In this document: piece by piece, positions 52,984-62,525 of the stretch
Numbering within the stretch: the first letter of the stretch is position 1
Layout of the letters: each line of letters starts with the position of its first letter
Source of the DNA: Hortaea werneckii
Lineage: Eukaryota; Ascomycota; Dothideomycetes; Mycosphaerellales; Teratosphaeriaceae
Assembly (NCBI GenBank): GCA_037044905.1
Contig: JBAOKB010000147.1
Coordinates: 1-64,000, forward strand
Direction of reading: 5' to 3'
DNA: 64,000 nt
Program-made: the position numbers and the translations under genes
The notes under the pieces: model-generated
What the model saw: only the letters and a program-made list of their open reading frames with translations
What the model was told of the DNA's origin: nothing
The model's database searches: none

Positions 52984-53900
52984 GATTGAGTTTACCGGTG
53001 GGTGAGGAAGGGATGAAATGTTGTTTTGTTGAGTGTACAGTAGATAGATTTTGTAAGTCTTTTGTCGACCATACATGCCTGTTCGGCATCTTCCCACGCA
53101 ACACTTGCACGTTGTCACAAAATAGAGACATGGCAAGATCGAGTGACACCAGTTGTAACGACTTCGCTTCTGCAACGCCTATGCTGATGGACGATGAGGC
53201 CAGGATTATGACGTGAAAAGACCATCTACTGTGCTTTCCAGACGCGGTACATTCTCTGATTGTTCTGCTCAGACTTCACATAGACAAATAGCTGTGATTT
53301 AGGCGGTAGCGGCGCCTTGACGTGTGGGTTGCCCGGCCATACGGAAGATTCGAATGACCACTATCATACCGCTGTTATCGCGGGAAGAATCGCTTGGGCC
53401 ACGGCCCATGAGACATTAGTATAGATAGCTCCACGCCAAATCGCCACCTGGACACCTTCCCTTGACCGCCTGATCGCCGCTGGCACAAGCGAATTGTGTG
53501 GTTGTCATTAGACGACCTATGCTCGCGCGCCAATTTATCAAAAATACAGTGACTCCAGTCTTGTACAATTCACTTTGCCTACTATTTTGTTGAGGCATGG
53601 CAAGAAGGTAATGTATCTATAGACAAGACCGAGAACTCCCTGGATCTTCTAGAAGCGCGGCGCCGCCGGGCCGAGCAGAATCCGGAAGCTTGTCCCTGCA
53701 CGTGCTTGTAACCTCAAGTCTTTCCTCTCGCAACACTCGACGTGATCTATCTCTCCCAACCTCAACGGCCGCTTCCTGGGCCCGGACGTGTACACTCTAA
53801 ACATCAATGCCTCAAGACTGCCTCTGATTTTCTACCTAACATCACGTGAGCCACTTCGACAATACCTAATCTCACTCGGCCCAACAAAACCGCCACCGCC
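52984..53900. other. Intergenic region, no gene seen
   Basis: About 0.9 kb between the V-ATPase subunit and the AVT-type transporter on the same strand. Contains terminator and promoter. No supported frame. Confidence 0.5.
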
Positions 53901-55670
53901 ATGGCCGATACTCCTGGCAGCGAACAAAGTCGAAGGGAGGCACAGATTGTTGACCGCCATCTTCCAGACGGCTATACCGCTGCGCCTGAAGCGGTAGACT
54001 ACGCTTCTCACGACACTGCTGAGCCTGAACACCAAGCCAATGGCGAGCAGCAGGAATCCTCACTACGTCTACAGGGTGGCGATATTCATCGAGACATCTT
54101 CAAGATCAAGGCGCGTGCGGCTGCCCCAAAGCGAGCAAACACTTTCTCTGCCGCGCATCAGAAGCCCAGTGTCCCAATCACGCCTGAAGGCGATGATGTA
54201 GGTGCCCCTCTGGGTCAGGAGCCCGGCGGCTTCCGCAGACAATATGTCCAGACGCAAGGCTTCCAGCGAAGACTGAGCACGGCCGCAACCCCTGCCACGA
54301 AGAACTTCATCAATTTCCTGGAGATGTATGGATCTTTTGCCGGCGAAGACCTGGCGGACACGGATGAGGACGACGAAAGCGCCATTGATGACGGAGAAGC
54401 CGGGCCCGACGAGCCTATGACAGAGCGAAGACCTCTTCTCGGACGCCGAAAGAGCACTAAGAGATTCCGACGCGAAGGTGATGCATCCACTTCGAAGACT
54501 TTCTTCACCCTGCTGAAGGCTTTCATCGGAACTGGTATCATGTTCCTGCCGAAAGCCTTCAAGAACGGTGGCATCCTGTTCTCGAGCATTACTCTTATCA
54601 TGACCTCTCTCATCACGACACTTTGCTTTCGGCTGTTACTCCAATGTCGAAAGCGATACGGCGGCGGTGGTTATGGCGAGCTGGGTGAGGCCATTGTCGG
54701 AACGAAGCTCCGATCACTGATCCTCGGATCTATCACGCTCTCTCAGCTCGGCTTCGTGTGTGCGGGTCTCATTTTCACGGCAGAGAACATGCTCGCCTTT
54801 GCCGAATCCGTCTCGTGGCGATCGGGCTCCGCACAGCCCTTCGGTGTTGATGCCCTCATCGCAATACAGTTTGTGGTTCTCGTGCCCCTTGCACTTATCC
54901 GGAACATCTCCAAGCTTGGCCCAGCAGCACTACTAGCAGACTTCTTCATCCTTATCGGCTTGGTCTACATTTGGTATTACGATATCGCCACCCTTGCTCA
55001 GCGAGGCATTGCACCAAGTGTAGTCAATTTCAATTCGTCGACGTTTACGCTCACCATCGGATCTGCTATCTTCACATTCGAAGGCATTGGGCTTATTCTG
55101 CCGATTCAGTCAAGTATGAAGAAGCCGGAACACTTTTCGAAGCTGCTCTACCTGGTCATGTTCATCGTCACGGTCGTCTTCACTTCGGTCGGTGCCCTCT
55201 GCTACGCTACTTTCGGTGACGAGACCAAGATTCAGATTATTTCAAACTTCCCACAGACGAGCCGACTGGTCAATGCTGTCCAGTTCATCTACTCGCTTGC
55301 TGTCCTTGTGGGCGAGCCAGTGCAGCTCTACCCGGCAATCCGTATCATCGAAACCTCGATATTCGGCGACAAGGCAAGCGGGAAGAAATCGGCACCGATC
55401 AAGTGGAAGAAGAATCTACTGCGCAGCTGCATGATGCTCGGATGTGGCGTGATTGCCATCCTCGGCGCTAGCGATCTGGACAAGTTTGTGGCGCTCATCG
55501 GCAGTTTTGCATGCGTGCCACTCGTGTACATCTATCCACCCCTGCTTCACTACATGGGCAATGCTAGGAGACCGTGGGAGAAGGCTTTAGATCTTGCATT
55601 GATGACACTTGGTGTTGGCGCTATGGCATATACGAGTCTGGTGACATTGTCGCAGTGGGTACAGAACTGA
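53901..55670 (+). CDS. Vacuolar amino-acid transporter, AVT3/AVT4-like
   Basis: A single exon of 589 residues. The first about 195 residues are a hydrophilic, acidic cytosolic domain (LADTDEDDESAIDDGEAGPD). The amino acid/auxin permease domain starts at STSKTFFTLLKAFIGTGIMF and LPKAFKNGGILFSS, characteristic of the AVT3/AVT4 group, and has about 11 hydrophobic segments, including FIFTAENMLAF-like helix 4 and YIYPPLLHYMG near the end. Yeast homologues export neutral or basic amino acids from the vacuole using the H+ gradient made by the V-ATPase, whose subunit a gene lies 0.9 kb upstream. The ATG at 53901 follows a CCGCCACCGCC context. No introns. Confidence 0.93.
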   Translation: MADTPGSEQSRREAQIVDRHLPDGYTAAPEAVDYASHDTAEPEHQANGEQQESSLRLQGGDIHRDIFKIKARAAAPKRANTFSAAHQKPSVPITPEGDDVGAPLGQEPGGFRRQYVQTQGFQRRLSTAATPATKNFINFLEMYGSFAGEDLADTDEDDESAIDDGEAGPDEPMTERRPLLGRRKSTKRFRREGDASTSKTFFTLLKAFIGTGIMFLPKAFKNGGILFSSITLIMTSLITTLCFRLLLQCRKRYGGGGYGELGEAIVGTKLRSLILGSITLSQLGFVCAGLIFTAENMLAFAESVSWRSGSAQPFGVDALIAIQFVVLVPLALIRNISKLGPAALLADFFILIGLVYIWYYDIATLAQRGIAPSVVNFNSSTFTLTIGSAIFTFEGIGLILPIQSSMKKPEHFSKLLYLVMFIVTVVFTSVGALCYATFGDETKIQIISNFPQTSRLVNAVQFIYSLAVLVGEPVQLYPAIRIIETSIFGDKASGKKSAPIKWKKNLLRSCMMLGCGVIAILGASDLDKFVALIGSFACVPLVYIYPPLLHYMGNARRPWEKALDLALMTLGVGAMAYTSLVTLSQWVQN

Positions 55671-56165
55671 TTGGGGTAGTGATGAACGTAGAGACGGGAG
55701 GAAAGAGAGATGATATATCTAGAGTCTAAGTGGATTTTGGATGGCGCGAGAGGGGGGCTAATGCGGAGGAGCTTCAGCAATTACATAGAAAATCCACGAC
55801 CGGGCAAATGTTTGAATACTTTAATGATTAAGAAGACACGCAGCATATCTCTTATCTTCCTACGTACGCAGCAAATACACTCCCTTCGCGCGAATAGACG
55901 TTCTGCCGGGTGCAAGGTTAGTTTGTCCAGTAGTACCCCGCAGATGCAATGTGCCGCGCCCGCGCTCGCTCGGTTCAATGATGCAACCGACAACATCGAA
56001 AACAGAAGGTCGGAAATAAAATGCGTAAACACCGCAGTGGCCAGGTCCATTTGTAAAGAAGGCGAGACCAATCGTTTCCATCTCCATCCACTTTCCTTCC
56101 TCCCAAACTACATTCTCTTCCCAAAAAAACACCCAGACCCCACCAAACCCATACAGACTAGCACA
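55671..56165. other. Intergenic region, promoter of the aldo-keto reductase
   Basis: About 495 bp, with CT- and CA-rich tracts just before the reductase start. No separate gene. Confidence 0.5.
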
Positions 56166-57345
56166 ATGGCCGAACACATGCCTGTCTCCAAGTTCGACCC
56201 GAAGGACATGGTAAGGAAGATAGCCATTCTCATATGGCAACGACCAGTGGATTGACAGGAAGTGAATACAGGTCTTTCGCCACCTCGGACCAAGCGGTCT
56301 GAAGGTTTCTGTCCTGTCCCTCGGCGGCTGGCTCACCTACGGCGGTACGCAGAAGGGCAGCATCGTCAAGGACTGTCTTCAGGCAGCCTGGGACCATGGC
56401 ATCAACTGTAAGTGGGCCTCACACCTCGCCCCGCGCACGACCAATCTCTAACCGCAATCGCTTCTAGTCTTCGACACGGCCGAAGTGTACGCTAACGGCG
56501 AGTCCGAGGTGGAGATGGGACAGGCTCTGAAGGAGCTGAACTGGCCAAGAGATGAATACGTCCTGAGCACAAAGGTCTTCTTCGGTACAGGCCGCAAGGA
56601 ACCCAACACCCGCGGTTTGAGCAGAAAGCACGTTGTCGAAGGCTTGAAGAGCTGCCTTGGGCGTATGCAGCAGCCGTACGTCGACATTGTGCTCGCACAC
56701 AGGCCGGATGTGGGCACACCGATGAAGGAGATCGTCGAGGGCTTCACCCAGTGCATTCGCAACCTGAACCTCGCCTACTACTGGGGTACCTCGGAGTGGT
56801 CGGCCGTACAGATCATGGAGGCCACCCAGATCGCCGAAAAGTACAACCTCATTGCGCCTATTGCGGACCAGCCGCAGTACAACGCCTTCCACCGCCAGCG
56901 CTTCGAGGTGGAATACGCCCCGCTCTACGAGCAGTTCCAGTACGGCACCACCATCTGGTCGCCGCTCGCCTCCGGTCTTCTCACCGGAAAGTACAACGAC
57001 GGGATCCCAGAGGACAGCCGCTTCGCCAACAACAAGGCCTTCTTCGAGAACACGGTCAAGTCTCTGCAGACTGACGAGGGCAAGGCGAAGATCGCCAAGG
57101 TCCGCAAGCTGACCGAGATCGCTCAGAAGCTCGGTGTCAGCGTCGCCGCCCTGAGCATCGCCTGGTGCATCAAGAACGAGAACGTCAGCACCGTCATTCT
57201 AGGCGCTACTAAAGTCGCGCAGATCGAAGACAACTGCAAGGCCGTTACGATTCTTGACAAGCTGACGCCAGAGTTGATGGAGGAGATCGAGAAGATCCTC
57301 GACAACAAGCCTGCCGAGGCGCCCACTTTCAACCGTAAGAGGTGA
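56166..57345 (+). CDS. Aldo-keto reductase, voltage-gated K+ channel beta-subunit type
   Basis: Three exons, 56166-56210, 56272-56407 and 56468-57345, with introns of 61 and 60 nt; joins are in phase (KDM|VFRHLG, DHGIN|FFDTAE). The product is 352 residues. A (beta/alpha)8 barrel with the full catalytic tetrad: D63 and Y68 (FFDTAEVYANGE), K96 (VLSTKVFFG), H138 (IVLAHRPD). The NADPH-binding end is recognisable in GTTIWSPLASGLLTGKY and STVILGATKVAQIEDN. The short N-terminus, GWLTYGG and YYWGTSEWS place it with the fungal Kv-beta-like group, soluble reductases of aldehydes and quinones whose animal relatives attach to K+ channels. The physiological substrate is not known. Confidence 0.94.
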
Positions 57346-58344
57346 GCGTACTTTCGAGTGACGCCTTGCGATGTTCTGCCTGGCAGAGGGCATTGAAAGG
57401 GTGGTTGCCACTCCAATGAAAAGACATGAGCTTACGGCTGGCCAATAGGACCAAATGGCCACGCGCGAGGAAGAACAAGCTATAGATAGCCATGCCATGA
57501 ATGCGATGCGATATGAAGAGAGATTCCAGGATAATTCAGCCATGCTTCATACTTGAGTGTCAATGAGGATCCCAGAACTGGAGGTCCAATTCGTCTTGTC
57601 ATGTCAATACTACAGTCCTTTGAGTCTCACGTAAGCCTATGTTGTGCAGTGCGAATGCCACGACAGCCAGCACCGGAACTGGTCCTAAAGCCACGAGTAA
57701 GCAGTGTCCTTGTCCGGCGAAACCTTGCAAGATGTAGTGTAGATTATCGTTTCAATGGAATCGTGCAGCCGTCGTTTGCTCCTCACAATTCGGCTTGTGG
57801 GCCGTCAGATTGTGAGAGGGCAACGGATTGAATACAGAATATATCACGGCTGAAGAGCCTCTTCGTGGCATTCGGTTATTCTCACGTTCCTTCTTAAAGC
57901 ATTTCTCAGAAAAGAAACATAGACGGCTTCCTTCGAACAAGTCACACGAGAAGAGAGCGCATAGAACACGGGAAACACACAAAAGTATCTGCCACCAAGC
58001 GTCCTCGACTTCACCAGGTATCCAGCACAATAGCCGAGGTTCAAGTCGCCGCTGCATCATATAGCTTGGGGTTGCTCATCTGTCTCCGACCAAGCCTCAT
58101 AGAGGATTAGTCGATCAAGATACCACCATTCATCTGTAAAATCGAGAAAACGAGGACTGAAAAAACGCCAGTGGCGCCAGTGGCGAACACGATCTGGGCC
58201 CAGTCATCGTAACTCCCGCATTCGGAAAGCCGGACCACTTGCCATCTCCACCCTTCATTACTGCAGTCTCGTCCTCAGGAATTCCATCGTCGACTATTCT
58301 TTTCAAATTTTGCCGAAGAAAGAAAAAATATAGGAGATAAAAAA
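57346..58344. other. Intergenic region, no gene seen
   Basis: About 1.0 kb. Opposed short frames near 57750-58060 lack support. Contains the reductase terminator and the promoter of the RraA-like gene. Confidence 0.5.
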
Positions 58345-59323
58345 ATGTCTGTCGATCCCGAAATCGAGGCCAAATGCAAAGAAATCAGTACCAACTACTC
58401 GGCCTGCGATGTAAGCTCAATCCTGCAATCAAAACACCAGTTTCCCACAACCTTTCTACCAACAACGAAGGCTGCAAAGCAAAAGTCTGTCGGAAAGAGG
58501 GAAGAGAGCAAGAACAAAGAGAAGATATAATACTGACAAGGAAAACTCAAAAACCCAGGTCTCCGACGCCCTCCTCAAACTCAAAATCCCCCAAGCCGGA
58601 TTCCTGCCTGACATCCTCCCCCTAAACAACAACAACGACAACAGCCCAAACCCAAAACCAACCACAACAATCGTAGCACCCCTCTCAACCGTCCTCTTCG
58701 TCCCGAAAACCCCGTCCTCAACAGGAGGAACAACCCCTGCTATCCCCCAGGAATCCAACATCCCGCAAGACAAACACTGGACCGACCTCCCGGCGCCCGG
58801 AACAATCGTCTTACTACAACAGCCCCGGGGACAGATCTGCGCCGTATGCGGGGACATCCTGGGCACGCGGCTGAAAGTCCGAGGGGTCAGGGGGATCGTA
58901 GCCGATGGACGGGTGAGGGATGTAGTCGCGTTATCGGGACTCTGCCAACCGTCGAGTGCCACCAGCACGAGCAGCAGTGGCGAGGGGGGGAGAGGAGGCG
59001 AGTTCACGGTGTGGAGCCGGGGGACGTCGACGGTGGGGACGGGACTAGCGGCGCAGGCGTGGTGTGTAGACGTCCCGCTCTCCGTATCAGATGACTCCGC
59101 CACCAGCAGCGGCGCCTCCTCGTCCGAGACCGAGACCCTGCAGGTCCGTCCGGGGGATATTATTGTCTGCGACGAAGGGGAGAGGGGGAGTGTAGTGATT
59201 CCCTTGGCGAAACTGGATGAAGTTTTAAAGTTACTTCCGGGGTTGAAGGAGGCGGATGAGAAGTGTATTGCGGATGTGGAGGGCGGGGTGGATGTTCGGG
59301 AGACATTTAGGCGACATCGATAG
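58345..59323 (+). CDS. RraA-like / HMG-aldolase-type protein
   Basis: Exon 1 58345-58410 (MSVDPEIEAKCKEISTNYSA CD) and exon 2 58559-59323, with a 148-nt intron; the join reads ACD|VSDALLKLKIPQAGFL, in phase. The product is 276 residues. The RraA fold is seen in CAVCGDILGTRLKVRGVRG, GIVADGRVRDV (metal and substrate loop) and VRPGDIIVCDEGERGSVVIP. Members act as 4-hydroxy-4-methyl-2-oxoglutarate or oxaloacetate aldolases or decarboxylases with a divalent metal; the bacterial namesake regulates RNase E, which does not apply here. Two insertions, Asn/Pro-rich near residue 45 and Ser/Gly-rich near 150 and 185, are unusual. It converges with the exchanger gene to its right. Confidence 0.85.
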
Positions 59324-59430
59324 GGTAGAGGAGAGGAAGGGGAGAGAAAGGGGAGGGGAAGGGGAGTAAAGAGAGAGGAGAGCAGAGGAGAAGAAACGGG
59401 AATAGAAGGAAAAGGCAGAGAGGGAGGGCC
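59320..59430 (+). repeat. Polypurine tract between convergent genes
   Basis: About 110 nt almost wholly A and G on the + strand (GGGTAGAGGAGAGGAAGGGG and onward), with few pyrimidines, just after the RraA-like stop codon. Such tracts can form triplex DNA or pause polymerases and could serve as terminator or spacer here. Confidence 0.7.
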
Positions 59431-59652
59431 ACCAACCGCACATACCTTCCTTACTTCCCTCACCTTTTACGGAGCTAGAACAGGCCAGCCAGACCAACAA
59501 TTCTTGAAGAAGGTTCAGCTTCTACATGATTTTGGGACACGCGAGAGAGGGTGAATTTCTTAACATTTTAAATTCTACAAAAGGAAAAAGAAAAAAAATT
59601 TGTAGAAGTATCAACACAATCTGAGAAAAGATCCGAAGAATCTGAACCCACA

Positions 59653-59654
<2 letters not shown>

Positions 59655-59701
<47 letters not shown>
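59655..59701 (+). repeat. 47-nt C homopolymer
   Basis: An unbroken run of 47 C, 77 bp downstream of the exchanger stop codon. A true tract this long is rare and unstable, and its length cannot be trusted in a nanopore consensus. No coding role: the frame through it on the other strand gives only polyglycine. Confidence 0.9.
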
Positions 59702-59777
59702 TTTCCCATCCGCCTTTTAAAAGAAAATTCATTCCCAAAGTAGATGATGGAAGCCCAATGGCAAATCTCAAACCCAC

Positions 59778-61656
59778 TTAAAAGAACCCCTTAACCACGG
59801 TCCCAATATCCCCCGCATCATCGGGGTAAACATAGAAAGCGATAGCGATAATGATGAAAGTCCCCAGACACATACAACCCTCGAGATAATTACTCTTGCC
59901 GTCCTGAATCAGATAATTCACAACAAGCACACTCAGGAAGAAAACCACGGTTTCGAAACCCTGGAAATGCAACGTCATTTCTTTCCCGATGATCCAGCCG
60001 AGGATGACGAGAAAGGGGGTGACGAAGAGGGCGATCTGCATGGAGGAGCCGATGGCGACGCCGATGGCGAGGTCCATCTTGTCCTTGTAGGCGACGACGC
60101 AGGCGGTGACGTGCTCGGCGGCGTTGCCGACGATGGGGAGGAGGATCAGGCCGATGAAGGTCTTGCTGATGCCCGAGGTCTGGACGATGGAGTCGATGGA
60201 GTCGACGAGGTATTCGGCGCAGACGGCGACGAGGACGGTGACGATGACGAGGCAGATACCCGCGGGGACGGGGCCGAGGATTTGGGGCTCTTCGGCCTCG
60301 CCGCCTTCGTTGCCTTCTTGGGCTTCGGCGTCGAAGAGCTGGGCGTGCGACTTGAGTTGGAAGTAGAGGTAGAGGCAGTAGAGGATGAGCATGATGATGG
60401 CGGTGCCGCGGGAGAGGAAGAGGATGTTCTTGTCGGCGGATTCCTCGCTCTTGGTCAGGCTGGCGTAGAGGGTGGCCGGGATGATCAGGCTGGTGGCTGC
60501 CACGGCCATGAGGGAGGACATGGTACTGGCGACGGTTTCGTTGAAGCGGGATTCGTCACGGCGGACGCCGGAAGCGATGAAGCAGCAGCCGAGGACGAGG
60601 AGGATGTTGGACAGGATACTGCCGAGCATACTCGATTGTACGATGCGGATTTCGCCCTTTCTGAGGGCGACGATTGAGACCTAGGATTGATATCAGCATA
60701 CACGCTCAGCCCCGACATTCGTGATAAGAAGCATCACTCACAATAAGTTCGACAGCATTCCCAAAAGTGGCATTCATAAGACCACCAATCGTCTGTCCAA
60801 GCTTGGCGCTCAATTCCTCAGTCGCAAACGAGAGCAGGGCAGCGAGCGGGACGATAGCCATGAAGTTGACCACAAAGACAGCGGTGGGATCCATATCCAT
60901 CGCGCCCAGAACAATACCCGCCGGGACGAAGACCAGCAGCACATTGACATAGTTGCTCGACAGGGTCTGCCAGGTGAGGTGGAGGAAGTTCATAGGCCAG
61001 CGCACCCAGGCGCGGTCATCCTCATAGTAAGGCTTGCCGGCGTCGTTGTGGGTGATACCGTGCAAGTTGCCCATGTTGCCCAAGCTGCTCGCGGCATTGG
61101 TGACGAGGGGTGTCCGCTCATCGGGGCCGCCATCGCCTGCATTGGGCCCATTGGGATGTTGTTGGGAGGTATTCGAGTTCATGCTGTCTTCTCTCGCCAA
61201 GTCGCTGGAGGTCCTGCCTTGGTTGATCCACTTGCCGCTACGGGTTCGGGCGTGCTTGCCAAATTCGCGGCGGTAGTTGTCTATGGGTAGGCAGGGTCAT
61301 CAGTTGGTCGGTTCGGAGGTATAACGGGCGGTAGGTTCACACCCGGGTTAGGCGCGTAGGAGGTGAATGAAGACGAAGCGATGAGGTCGGTGCCGATTCA
61401 AGGCAGCGCAGCATAAGAAAGAAAAGAGAAGTGAAGTCTACGCAGTCCCCGAGCGCATTGGCAGCGGCGGAGCAGTCTTGGAGCGCGAGGCGTGGCTGGG
61501 AGGGGGTGGGCAGCTTGGGGTGGGTGCAAAGTTTCGCCAAGAGCGTTGGTGGTCGCGAAACGACGCCAGCAATTGATGGGGATTGATTGATTGATTTGAT
61601 GGTGGAGGAAGGGGGATTGGGGGGCAAAGAGGGAGGGGGGTGGGAGACTCACTCAT
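59778..61656 (-). CDS. vcx1: Vacuolar Ca2+/H+ exchanger (VCX1/CAX family)
   Basis: Firm exons are 61280-60742 and 60680-59778, with a 61-nt intron (GTGAGT...CCTAG) whose join reads NAVELI|VSIVALRKGEIR. The first exon is inferred: ATG-A at 61656-61653 is followed at once by a GTGAGT donor, and joining this to 61280 gives MNNYRREFGKHART in phase, with a 372-nt intron; total 480 residues. The protein has two homologous halves with the CAX signature repeats GNAVELI and GNAAEHV, about 11 membrane helices, and an acidic central loop (DAEAQEGNEGGEAEEP). It imports Ca2+ into the vacuole in exchange for H+, driven by the V-ATPase. If the 4-nt exon is wrong, the next in-frame Met (61182) would delete about 33 residues. 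Confidence 0.88.
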
Positions 61657-62525
61657 TGTATAGAAGCAAGTGTAGGAAGCTCGCCAATGCGGTCAATGAA
61701 ATGGCGCTTCCGTGCAGTGGAACAGGTCGGGGAAAGCTTGCTGCTGACCGCGTCCAATGCCGGGTGGATGAGAAGATGGATGGGTCAGGTCGCAATGCAG
61801 CCAGACAATGGGAAGAAGAGGAGGGGAAGGGGAGGAGAGTGCGTAGTGTGGAAAAGGAGGCTGAGCAGCTCTCAATCACTCACTCACTGCCTGCAGCAAA
61901 TCCAGTCTTTCGCAGCTGTGGCCAGGATAGGAGCACAGCAGAGCAGTAACAGAGGAGATGGAGACACAGGCGACACGGGGAGCTCACGCGCTGCCAATCG
62001 ACGTCAGGATCTCGACTGCGCCTCAATGCCAAGTGAGCTAGCGACCACTAGCCTGTCTCTAGTTGTGCTGGCGTTGAGCTTGGCATCCCGATCCCAGCGC
62101 TTATCGCCATTCGCTCATCTCCTTCCCAATCCATCTCCATCACATGTGGCCCACGTGGTCGATGAAGTATACAGCGATATCCATGAGGGATGAGGAAAGC
62201 TTCTGTCTGCTTGACATGACTCGAATCTGAATTGCATCATCATGGATAAAGAAACCTTCTCTCTGACTGACAAGGATCAAATCCCGTTTGCCGAATTGAC
62301 TTTGGAAACTACATGCTCCGAGAGAAGAAACCATATCCCTTCTTTAAAAGGGAGGAGAGGAGCATACAAGCATTGTTGAAAAGACCACCCCCGCTGAATC
62401 CAATCAAATAAAAGTTAAAAAAAGAAAAGAAAGAAAACAATCCGCTGCAATGGTATCACATGTAGAAAACCCGCATCAACGCTCATCAACCATCGAAAGA
62501 AAAGAAAGAAAAGAAACATCAAAAA
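61657..62525. other. Intergenic region, exchanger promoter
   Basis: About 870 bp: the 5' flank of the exchanger gene and the 3' flank of the acyltransferase gene. The last part (about 62400-62525) is A/G-rich. No supported gene. Confidence 0.5.

Noticed and set aside
59568..59777. A small minus-strand frame with a polyglycine run
   Set aside because: It is created by the 47-nt C run; no coding evidence.
59967..60677. A + strand frame of Asp/Glu/Gly-rich residues opposite the exchanger gene
   Set aside because: It is the complement of hydrophobic membrane-helix codons in the exchanger.
61438..61656. A Pro/Ser-rich frame starting at the same ATG as the exchanger's proposed first exon
   Set aside because: A strong donor follows the start codon at once, the frame has no domain and stops within the intron; better explained as the 5' intron.
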